From: Mycolicibacterium sp. 018/SC-01/001
GTDB taxonomy: Bacteria; Actinomycetota; Actinomycetes; Mycobacteriales; Mycobacteriaceae
Length of the DNA: 64,000 nt
Reading direction: 5' to 3'
Assembly (NCBI RefSeq): GCF_007096635.1
Contig: NZ_VKAA01000009.1
Location: 1 to 64,000 of the forward strand
In this document: positions 34,411-45,900 of the stretch, piece after piece
Position numbering within the stretch: the first letter of the stretch is position 1
How the letters are laid out: every line of letters begins with the position of its first letter
Notes under the pieces: model-generated
The model's input: only the letters and a program-made list of their open reading frames with translations
What the model was told of the DNA's origin: nothing
Database searches by the model: none
Translations under genes and position numbers: made by a program

Positions 34411-35172
34411 ATGACCCAACCCGAGACCTCGGGGCAGGCCCTGCCCGGGATGTCGATCGGGGTCGTGCTGGAAACGCTGCGAGCCGACTTCCCGGACGTC
34501 ACGATCAGCAAGATCCGCTTCCTGGAAGCCGAGGGCTTGGTGACGCCGGAACGCACGGCGTCGGGGTACCGCCGGTTCACCGCGTACGACTGTGCGCGAC
34601 TGCGGTTCATCCTCACCGCCCAGCGTGATCACTACCTGCCGCTGAAGGTCATCAAGGCACAGCTCGACGCGCAGCCCGACGGCGAACTGCCACCGAGCCC
34701 GTCGGCGTACGCCACCCGGCTGACCCCGGTCGGCGGACCGACCGCCGACCACAGTGCCGGCAACGATGGTGCGCCGGCGGCACCGGTGCAGGCGCGGTTG
34801 AGCCGGGACACCCTGCTGGAGCGCTCCGGGGTGAGCGACGACCTGCTGACCTCGCTGGTGAAATCCGGGGTGATCACCCCGATCTTCAAGGGCTCCGGAA
34901 CGGTGTTCTTCGACGAGCACGCGGTCGTGATCGCCCAGTGCGCCCGGGCGCTCGCCGATTACGGCGTGGAGCCGCGACACCTGCGGGCGTTCCGCTCCGC
35001 GGCGGACCGGCAGTCCGACCTGATCGCACAGATCGCGGGGCCGGTCGTCAAGGCCGGCAAAGCCGGGGCGCGCGACCGCGCGGACGACCTCGCGCGGGAG
35101 GTCGCGGCCCTGGCGATCACGCTGCACACGTCACTGATCAAATCGGCCGTACGCGACGTTCTGGATCGCTGA
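34411..35172 (+). CDS. ftsR: MerR family regulator (Rv1828/FtsR type)
   Basis: 253 aa. N-terminal winged helix: [20 protein letters not shown] and [20 protein letters not shown] (residues ~12-58), an atypical MerR without metal cysteines, then a disordered linker and a C-terminal helical domain ([20 protein letters not shown]). The corynebacterial homologue, downstream of odhI, is FtsR, an activator of ftsZ. In mycobacteria the equivalent is Rv1828. It lies 34 bp after garA. Confidence 0.9.
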   Translation: MTQPETSGQALPGMSIGVVLETLRADFPDVTISKIRFLEAEGLVTPERTASGYRRFTAYDCARLRFILTAQRDHYLPLKVIKAQLDAQPDGELPPSPSAYATRLTPVGGPTADHSAGNDGAPAAPVQARLSRDTLLERSGVSDDLLTSLVKSGVITPIFKGSGTVFFDEHAVVIAQCARALADYGVEPRHLRAFRSAADRQSDLIAQIAGPVVKAGKAGARDRADDLAREVAALAITLHTSLIKSAVRDVLDR

Positions 35173-35176
35173 GGAC

Positions 35177-35182
35177 TAGACT
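35177..35182 (+). promoter_or_regulatory. -10 element (TAGACT) upstream of the DUF151 gene
   Basis: TAGACT fits TANNNT. It lies 83 bp before the ATG at 35266, in a gap that also has a T-rich GGTTTTTCCGTTAC stretch. It suggests a separate promoter with an ~75-nt leader. Confidence 0.3.
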
Positions 35183-35265
35183 CGGCCTGACGGTTTTTCC
35201 GTTACTTCCGGCCCTGTTCGGGGCGGGCGGTCACAGCGCAACACCGGTGCGGAGGGCAGGCACAG

Positions 35266-35760
35266 ATGGGTGAGGTTCGCGTCGTCGGAATCCGTGTGGA
35301 GCAGCCGCAGAACCAGCCCGTCCTGCTGCTCCGCGAGGCCGCCGGTGACCGCTATCTGCCGATCTGGATCGGCCAGTCCGAGGCGGCCGCGATCGCACTG
35401 GAGCAGCAGGGCGTCGAGCCGCCGCGGCCCCTGACCCATGATCTGTTCGGCAATGTCATTGCCGCGCTGGGGCATTCGCTCAAAGAGGTGCGCATCGTCG
35501 ATCTGCAGGAGGGCACCTTCTACGCGGATCTGATCTTCGACCGTGACATCAAGGTCTCTGCGCGGCCCTCGGATTCGGTGGCGATCGCGCTGCGCGTGGG
35601 CGTGCCGATCTACGTGGAGGAGGCGGTGCTCGCCGAGGCCGGGCTGCTGATCCCCGACGAGAACGACGACGAGGCCCCCGGCGCGGTGCGCGAGGACGAG
35701 GTGGAGAAGTTCAAGGAGTTCCTCGACTCGGTGTCACCCGACGACTTCAAAGCCACCTGA
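35266..35760 (+). CDS. DUF151/bifunctional nuclease-domain protein (Rv1829 type)
   Basis: 164 aa, ATG at 35266 with GGAGGG upstream. BFN/DUF151 pattern: VVGIRVEQPQNQPVLLLRE, YLPIWIGQSEAAAIALEQQG, TFYADLIFD and SARPSDSVAIALRVGVPIYV. Close to Rv1829. Some DUF151 proteins cut nucleic acids; a role in bacteria is not settled. An acidic tail (DENDDEAPGAVREDEVEKF) follows the core. The gene lies between the two MerR genes as in M. tuberculosis. Confidence 0.95.
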   Translation: MGEVRVVGIRVEQPQNQPVLLLREAAGDRYLPIWIGQSEAAAIALEQQGVEPPRPLTHDLFGNVIAALGHSLKEVRIVDLQEGTFYADLIFDRDIKVSARPSDSVAIALRVGVPIYVEEAVLAEAGLLIPDENDDEAPGAVREDEVEKFKEFLDSVSPDDFKAT

Positions 35761-35985
35761 GCCGGCCGGCCGAGTCGCGTCCCAAACCCCCTGCATGGTC
35801 ACGGATGCGTCTCGTCGTGTTCGACACGCGGGGCGAGTTTCCGGCCCGGCCCGAATCGGCGGTGATACTTGGTTCCGACGGGCAGTCACAGCAGGCGTCC
35901 AAGCGTATGCTCGAACGATGTTCGGGCTGGGATAACGTGCGCCCACGAGACGACGCGAGTTTCGAACGGCGAGAGGATTCGACAC

Positions 35986-36609
<624 letters not shown>

Positions 36610-36657
36610 CGCGGCACCCTTACACGGCGGCCGGTAGACTCGGCCGAGCATCGCCCT

Positions 36658-36868
36658 CACGCGGGAGAGTTCCGTGGCCGCCAGCCACGGGCGCCGAAGG
36701 AGCAACACCTCTCCGTCAACCTCTCAGGCCCCCGGACCGCGCCAGGCCCCGATGCCTCTGGAAAGCGGTGCATCGCACCCGCCCATGGGGAAAGGCACAC
36801 CGGCTCTCAAACGCCGGGCGTGCCGAATCTCTCAGGCAGCCCGGGACGGGCGGACGACAGAGGGGGAG
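36658..36868 (+). ncRNA. tandem glycine riboswitch controlling gcvP
   Basis: Two glycine aptamers are recognisable. Aptamer 1 (about 36658-36780): GCGGGAGAGT, CGCCGAAGGAGCAA, CCTCTCAGG and TCTGGAAAG. Aptamer 2 (about 36785-36868): GGGGAAAGGC, CCGAATCTCTCAGGCA and ACAGAGGGGGA. The signatures CCGAAGGAGCAA and CTCTCAGGC are conserved in the family. It ends about 48 bp before the gcvP start, so glycine probably turns on gcvP. A glycine riboswitch is also known before M. tuberculosis gcvB. Confidence 0.93.
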
Positions 36869-36905
36869 GCGCCGGTACGCCTGCGCGCCTCGCGCCCCGA
36901 ATGTC

Positions 36906-36910
36906 GGGAG
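36906..36910 (+). promoter_or_regulatory. ribosome binding site deciding the gcvP start
   Basis: GGGAG stands 5 bases before the GTG at 36916, whereas the in-frame ATG at 36901 has no such site at a suitable distance. The GTG gives a protein beginning a few residues before the conserved FVDRHIG. Confidence 0.5.
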
Positions 36911-36915
36911 ATCTC

Positions 36916-39795
<2,880 letters not shown>

Positions 39796-39868
39796 CGACG
39801 ATGCGCCGAGGGACGAGGCGAGGAGGAGTCGGGCAATTCAGCTTTCGCCTGAGGTGTTCGGAGTCGTT

Positions 39869-39874
39869 TAGGGT
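39869..39874 (+). promoter_or_regulatory. -10 element (TAGGGT) before the thioesterase
   Basis: TAGGGT ends 6 bp before the GTG at 39881, implying a leaderless transcript and a promoter for the lipid locus that is separate from gcvP, 85 bp upstream. Confidence 0.45.
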
Positions 39875-39880
39875 GTCCCG

Positions 39881-40588
39881 GTGACACAGCCCAGGTTGTT
39901 CATCTTTCCGCACGCCGGCGGCTCGGCGCAGTACTACGTGCCGTTCGCCAAGACGTTCACGATCGACGTCAAGCGGACCGCGGTGCAGTACCCGGGCCAG
40001 CGCGGTAAGCAGGATTTCGCGTCGTTCACCAGCCTGCCTGCGCTGGCCGACGAGGTCGTGACCATGGTCTCGCCCGACAAGCTCGCCGCGCAGGAGCCGG
40101 TGTTCTTCTTCGGGCACAGCATGGGTGGCCTGCTGGCATTCGAGGTGGCGCGCCGGTTCGAAGACGCGGGCCGGCCGATCAACGGGCTGTTCGTGTCGGC
40201 CGTGGCGGCCCCGGGCCATGTCGGCTACGAGGACATCCCCGACGACGACGAGGGTCTGCTGGGCGCGGTGAGCACGATGACCGGAGCCAATCCCGAGTTC
40301 ATGAAGAACCCGGAGTTCGCAGCAGCCATCCTGCCGACGCTGCGTGGGCTCAAGGCGATCGCGTCGTACAGCTGCCCGCCCGAGGTGACGCTGTCCGGAC
40401 CGATCCACGCCTACTTCGGCGACAACGACGAGATCGCCACCGCCGAGAAGGTGGCGCCGTGGGCCGAGCGCACCCGGTCGGATTTCTCGGCGCGGGAGTT
40501 GCCCGGGCACCACTTCTATCTGAACGAGCGCCTCGGCGACGTCGTACCCGACATCGAGGCGAAGATCGTGGCGGCTACCGGCGGGTAG
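39881..40588 (+). CDS. tesA: type II thioesterase, TesA type
   Basis: 235 aa from a GTG at 39881. Alpha/beta-hydrolase with catalytic Ser80 in FFGHSMGGLLAFE, Asp in YFGDNDEIAT, His in LPGHHFYLNE. The start RLFIFPHAGGSAQYYVPFAK and TAVQYPGQ match M. tuberculosis TesA closely. TesA interacts with the Pps enzymes and supports PDIM synthesis, by release or editing of acyl chains. It is the first gene of the lipid PKS locus. A 582-bp gap separates it from the first FAAL. Confidence 0.92.
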   Translation: MTQPRLFIFPHAGGSAQYYVPFAKTFTIDVKRTAVQYPGQRGKQDFASFTSLPALADEVVTMVSPDKLAAQEPVFFFGHSMGGLLAFEVARRFEDAGRPINGLFVSAVAAPGHVGYEDIPDDDEGLLGAVSTMTGANPEFMKNPEFAAAILPTLRGLKAIASYSCPPEVTLSGPIHAYFGDNDEIATAEKVAPWAERTRSDFSARELPGHHFYLNERLGDVVPDIEAKIVAATGG

Positions 40589-40618
40589 CTTCAGGCCGGG
40601 CGTCGGCCTGTCTGCGCG

Positions 40619-40636
40619 GTGTGGTCTTGGCCACAC
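40619..40636. terminator. hairpin downstream of tesA
   Basis: GTGTGG and CCACAC pair perfectly around a 6-base loop, 31 bp after the tesA stop. No U-tract follows, so termination is only possible. Confidence 0.35.
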
Positions 40637-41024
40637 GATGCTCGCAGCGGCGCGGTGAGACGCCGGGTCCGGAGCACATGAGCAGAGCCCGCAACGAACG
40701 CGGATGCCTTCGCGCCGCGGTGCGCCGGACCTGCAACTTACCGGGGAGTCAGAAGTCGAATCGACGCGGACGCGCAGTTCCCGCAAACTGTTTACGTTCG
40801 CGTCAACGCGCCTCGGGCATGGCGTTGCGCTGCCGCTGCCGCTGCTTCGCCTGGCCAACCGAGTGGATGCCGAGCAACCGGTCGCCGCGGGGTGAGGTGG
40901 ACGTTTGCCGCGTGGGCAAAAGAGAAGACGTTGCTTCGGGAATAAAAACGGCGGTCCGTGAAGCGTCCCGCGGACGAAATCGCGCCCAAGTGCCCGACTT
41001 CCCCCTGGCAAGCACCTCGTGGTC

Positions 41025-41042
41025 TAATCCTTGGTCGGATTA
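41025..41042. promoter_or_regulatory. inverted repeat upstream of the first FAAL, possible operator
   Basis: TAATCC and GGATTA are perfect 6-bp arms with a 6-bp spacer in an AT-richer patch, ending 25 bp before a TAGCCT -10-like element. The place fits a regulator site for the PKS operon. Confidence 0.45.
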
Positions 41043-41067
41043 CACAACATTCGTGACAGGTGGGTGT

Positions 41068-41073
41068 TAGCCT
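41068..41073 (+). promoter_or_regulatory. -10-like element (TAGCCT) before the first FAAL
   Basis: TAGCCT fits TANNNT and would start a transcript about 90 nt before the FAAL ATG at 41171, with the GAAAGGA ribosome site in between. No good -35 is visible. Confidence 0.35.
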
Positions 41074-41170
41074 TCGGCCTGCGGGGGATGGCCGGCCACG
41101 GGGCTGGCGTCCGGTTTGCCACACGGCAATGAAGCCGGGACGCAGGATCACATGATGAAAGGACGTCGCC

Positions 41171-42952
41171 ATGCCTTTGCTTGAGTCGACCATTCCTGGC
41201 CTCCTCGCCGAACGCGCTCGGCAGCAGCCTGACGACGCGGCCTACACGTTCCTCGACTACGACGTCGACCCCAATGGCTACGCCGAGACGCTGACCTGGT
41301 CGCAGGTGCACCACCGGGCCCAGGTGATCGCCGCCGAACTGCTGCGTCACGGAAACAAGGGCGATCGCGCCGCGATCCTCGCACCGCAGGGCCTCGAATA
41401 CATCGTCGCGTTCTACGGCGCGATGGCCGCCGGCATGATCGCCGTACCGCTGCCCGTCCCCGCGATGGGCCAGCTCGACGAGCGTGTCAGTGGAGCACTG
41501 CGCGACTGCCAGCCCGTCGCCGTGCTGACCACCTCCGCCGTCGTCGGCGAGATCCTCAGCTACGTGGGCAACCTGCCCGGCGGCAACCCGCCCGCCGTCG
41601 TCGAGGTCGACGCGCTGGACCTGGACTCGCCGGTGACGCCCGAGGTCAACGTCGGTCCGCTGCCCAAGACCGCCTACCTGCAGTACACCTCGGGCTCCAC
41701 GCGCGCGCCCGCCGGCGTGATCATGACCCACCAGAACGTCATCGCCAACGTCAAGCAGGTCTTCGACGACTACATGGCGCATCGCAACGGCCTGCCGCCG
41801 CGCGACATCACGCTGGTGTCGTGGCTGCCCTTCTACCACGACATGGGCCTCATCCAGGGCGTCTTCGCGTCGCTGCTCACCCCCAACGAAGACGACGGCG
41901 GCAAGCTGCACGGGCGACCCGCGATCGTGATGAGCCCGGTCGCGTTCCTGCAGAAGCCGGCCCGGTGGATCCAGCAGCTCGCCCTCAACACCACCGCATG
42001 GTCGGCCGCCCCGAACTTCGCGTTCGAGCTGTCCGTGCGCCGCACCACCGACGCCGATCTCGAGGGCCTGGACTTCAGCGGTGTCCTGGGCATCATCAGC
42101 GGCAGTGAGCGCATCCACGTCGCGACCATCCGCCGGTTCAACGAGCGGTTCACCAAGTTCGGGATGCCGGAGACGACGGTGTTCCCGTCGTACGGTCTGG
42201 CCGAGGCCACCCTGTACGTGATCTCCGCCCCGATCGGGCACACCCCGGCGACCGTGCGGTTCGACTACGAGAAGCTCGCCGCCGGCCACGCCGAGCGGTG
42301 CGGCACCGAGTCGGGTACCGAACTCGTCAGCTACGGCGCGCCCCGCTCGTCGACCGTGCGCATCGTGGATCCGGAGACGTGTGTCGAGAACCCCGACGGC
42401 AAGGTCGGCGAGATCTGGATTCACGGCGAGCAGGTCGCGATGGGCTACTGGCGCGATCCGGTCAAGACCGAGCGCACCTTCAACGGTCAACTGGTGAACC
42501 CCTCGGAAGGCACGCCCACCGGACCGTGGCTGCGCACCGGCGATCTCGGCGTGATGAGCGAAGGCGAGATGTTCATCATCGGCCGCATCAAGGACATGCT
42601 GATCGTCGACGGCCGCAACCACTACCCGGACGACATCGAGGCGACGATCCAGGAGATCACCGGCGGCCGCGTCGCCGCGATCTCGGTGCTCGACGACACC
42701 AGCGAGCAGCTCGTCGCCGTGGTCGAGCTGAAGAAGAAGGGCACCTCCGAAGAAGAGGCGCTGGACAAGCTCAAGGCCGTCAAGCGTGAGGTCGCCTCGG
42801 CGATCAAGAAGACGCACAGCGTGCGGGTGTCCGACCTGGTGCTCGTCGCGCCCGGTTCCATCCCGATCACCACCAGCGGCAAGATCCGGCGCTCCGCCTG
42901 CGTGGACCGCTATCGCTCCGACGAGTTCAGCCGGTTGGACGTCACTACATGA
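41171..42952 (+). CDS. long-chain fatty-acyl-AMP ligase (FAAL 1, FadD26-like)
   Basis: 593 aa, ATG at 41171 with GAAAGGA seven bases upstream. Adenylating domain with P-loop YLQYTSGSTRAPAGV (residues 169-183), FPSYGLAEATLYVIS (A5 region), WLRTGDLGV (A7), DGRNHYPDDIE (A8) and a C-terminal SGKIRRSACVD (A10 Lys). The sequence groups with the FadD26/FadD32 branch that makes acyl-AMP and hands the acyl group to a PKS acyl carrier protein without CoA. It overlaps PKS1 by 4 nt (ATGA), so PKS1's N-terminal ACP is the expected acceptor. Confidence 0.93.
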   Translation: MPLLESTIPGLLAERARQQPDDAAYTFLDYDVDPNGYAETLTWSQVHHRAQVIAAELLRHGNKGDRAAILAPQGLEYIVAFYGAMAAGMIAVPLPVPAMGQLDERVSGALRDCQPVAVLTTSAVVGEILSYVGNLPGGNPPAVVEVDALDLDSPVTPEVNVGPLPKTAYLQYTSGSTRAPAGVIMTHQNVIANVKQVFDDYMAHRNGLPPRDITLVSWLPFYHDMGLIQGVFASLLTPNEDDGGKLHGRPAIVMSPVAFLQKPARWIQQLALNTTAWSAAPNFAFELSVRRTTDADLEGLDFSGVLGIISGSERIHVATIRRFNERFTKFGMPETTVFPSYGLAEATLYVISAPIGHTPATVRFDYEKLAAGHAERCGTESGTELVSYGAPRSSTVRIVDPETCVENPDGKVGEIWIHGEQVAMGYWRDPVKTERTFNGQLVNPSEGTPTGPWLRTGDLGVMSEGEMFIIGRIKDMLIVDGRNHYPDDIEATIQEITGGRVAAISVLDDTSEQLVAVVELKKKGTSEEEALDKLKAVKREVASAIKKTHSVRVSDLVLVAPGSIPITTSGKIRRSACVDRYRSDEFSRLDVTT

Positions 42953-45900
42953 CCTCTGCTTTCGACGAGGATGCACTCCGGCACTGGTTGGTCGACTACC
43001 TGGTCACCAACATCGGATGCAGCCCTGACGAAATCGATCTCGATGCTCCGCTGAACGACCTCGCCGTCGGTTCCAGTGACGCCGTGGTGCTCACCGGCGA
43101 GCTGTCCGAACTGCTGGGCCGCACGGTGTCGCCGGTCGAGTTCTGGCAGTACCCGACCATCAACGCGCTGGCGAAGTTCCTCACCGGCGGTGAGGTCGAT
43201 CCGGTCGAGGGTCCCGCGGTGGCTGCTGCCCGGGAGGGCGGCCGTGTCGACGACGACGACGCGATCGCGGTGATCGGTCTGGGCCTGCGGCTGCCCGGCG
43301 GGTCCGATCTGGACGGCAACATCGAGGGTCCCGAGCAGTTTTGGGAGTTCCTGCACGAGGGGCGCAGCGCCGTGCGGGAGGTGCCCGCCGATCGCTGGGA
43401 ATCGTTCCGGATCGAGTCACCCGAGGCGGCCGCCGCGCTCGCCGGGACGACCCGGTGGGGCTCGTTCCTGCGTGACGTCGACGCGTTCGACGCCGAGTTC
43501 TTCGAGATCTCGCCCAGCGAGGCCGACAAGATGGATCCGCAGCAGCGGCTGCTGCTGGAAGTCACCCACGAAGCACTCGAGCACGCGGGCATCCCCGCCC
43601 ACAGCCTGCGGCACACCCAGACCGGTGTCTTCGCCGCGGCGTGCCTGGGGGAGTACGGCTACCTGTCGACCACCGATCTCGGCGACGTCGACTCCTGGTC
43701 GGGCACCGGCGGGGCGCTGTCGATCATCGCCAACCGGGTGTCCTACTACTTCGACTTCCGCGGCCCCTCGATGACGATCGACACGGCGTGCTCGTCGTCG
43801 CTGGTCACGATCCATCTAGCGTGCCAGAGCCTGCGCGCCGGGGATTCGGACCTGGCGCTGGCTTCCGGCGTGAACATGGTGCTGTCGCCGGCGGTGACCC
43901 GCAGTTTCGACCAGCTCGAGGCCATGTCGAAGACGGGCCAGTGCCATGCGTTCGATGCCGCCGCCGACGGGTTCGTGCGCGGTGAGGGCTGCGGGGTCGC
44001 GGTGCTCAAGCGCCTGTCGGACGCTCAGCGTGACGGGGACCGGGTGCTCGCCGTCATCCGCGGGTCGGCGGTCAACCAGGACGGCCGTTCCAACGGATTG
44101 ATGGCGCCGAACCCGGCCGCGCAGATGGCCGTGTTGCGCTCTGCGTATGCCGCGGCGGGGGTCGAGCCCCGCGAGGTGGACTATGTCGAGGCGCACGGCA
44201 CCGGCACGCTGCTGGGCGATCCGATCGAGGCCCGCGCACTCGGCTCGGTGCTGGGCAAGGGGCGGCCCGTCGACCGGCCGCTGCTGCTGGGCGCGGTGAA
44301 GTCCAACCTCGGACATCTGGAGGCCGCGGCGGGTATCGCCGGGTTCGCCAAGGCGGTCCTGGCGCTGCAGCACGACACGATCCCGGCCAACCGCGGGTAC
44401 CGAAACCCGAATCCGCACATCCCGTTCGACAACCTGCGCCTGCAGGTCGTCGCCGAGCACACCGACTGGACACCGGGCAGCCGCCCCCGCCGGGCCGGGA
44501 TCTCGTCGTTCGGCTTCGGCGGCACCAACGCCCACGTCGTCATCGAGGAGGCGCCGCGGCAGGCGCAGGCCTCGCCCGCCGACGAGCCGGCGGTCACCAC
44601 GCTCGTCGTGACGGGCCGCACGCCCGACCGCATCGCCGCCCAGGCGGGGATGCTGGCCGAGTGGATGGCCGGTGCGGGCGCCGAGGCGCCGCTGGCCGAC
44701 GTGGCGCACGCGCTGAACCACCACCGCTCCCAGCACACCAAGTTCGCGACCGTCGCCGCCCGCACCCGGGCAGACGCGATCACCGGGCTGCAGGCGCTGG
44801 CCGCCGGCCAGTCCGCCCCGGGCGTCGTCGGCCCGCACACGGGCGCGTGCACGCCGGGCACGGTGTTCGTCTATTCGGGGCAGGGGTCGCAGTGGGCCGG
44901 GATGGGCCGGCAGCTGCTGGCCGACGAGCCGGCGTTCGCGGCCGCCGTCGCCGAGATCGAGCCGGTGTTCGTCGACAAGGTCGGTTTCTCGCTGCAGGAG
45001 ATCATCGCCGAGGGCCGTGCGGTCAGCGGCGATGCGCAGGTGCAGCCGGTGCTGATGGGTCTGCAGTTGGCGCTGACCGAGCTCTGGCGCTCCTACGGTG
45101 TGCACCCCGACGCCGTGATCGGGCACTCGATGGGTGAGGTGACCGCGGCCGTGGTGGCCGGGGCGTTGAGCCTGGCCGACGGTTTGACGGTGATCGCGGC
45201 CCGCTCGTCGATCATGTCCCGCCTCGCCGGTCAGGGCGCCGTCGCGCTCGTCGAACTCGATCCCGACGCTGCCGAGGCGCTCGTCGCCGACCATCCGAGC
45301 GTGGAGATCGCCGGCCTGGTGTCCCCGCGCCAGACCGTCGTGGCCGGCCTGCCCGACGAGGTCGACGCGGTCATCGCGGCGGTCACCGCGCAGGATCGGT
45401 TCGCCCGCCGGGTCAACATGGAGGTCGCCTCCCACACCGCGCTGATGGACCCGGTGCTGCCCGACCTGCGGGACGCCTTCGCCGGGATCACGCCGCGCAG
45501 CCCGTCGATCCCGTTCGTGTCCACCGTGGTCGACGACCAGGACCCCGTGCTCGACGCCGACTACTGGGTCGCCAACGTGCGGCGGCCCGTGCAGTTGAGC
45601 CGAGCGGTGACCGCGGCCGGCGAGGAGATCGGCACGTTCGTCGAGATCAGCGCCAACCCGATCCTGACGTATGCAGTCGCCGACACCCTCACCACCGGGC
45701 ACCACCACGTGCTGGGGACCCTGGTCCGCGACGGCGACGACACCGTGGCGTTTCACACCGCGCTCAACGCCACGCACACCACGAAGCCGCCGCAGACGGA
45801 GCATCCCGCGCATGCGGGCGGCGCGCGCGTGGCGCTGCCGACCACGCCCTGGCACCGCACCCGGCACTGGGCGCTGCGCACCCCGTCGGCGTCGGGCGCC

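Larger units (their letters stand above)
40589..41170. other. 582-bp intergenic region, probable control region of the FAAL/PKS operon
   Basis: No convincing coding frame: the longest frame here is Arg-rich, overlaps tesA out of frame, and has no ribosome site. Base composition drops in patches (for example AATAAAAACGG near 40940 and around 41025-41060), unlike neighbouring genes. It holds a hairpin just after tesA, an 18-bp inverted repeat (41025-41042), a TAGCCT -10-like hexamer (41068-41073) and the GAAAGGA ribosome site of the FAAL. It may also carry a small RNA; nothing shows this directly. Confidence 0.6.

Noticed and set aside
40459..41070. Possible small gene after tesA
   Set aside because: It overlaps tesA in another frame, is Arg-rich, lacks a ribosome site and has no recognisable fold.
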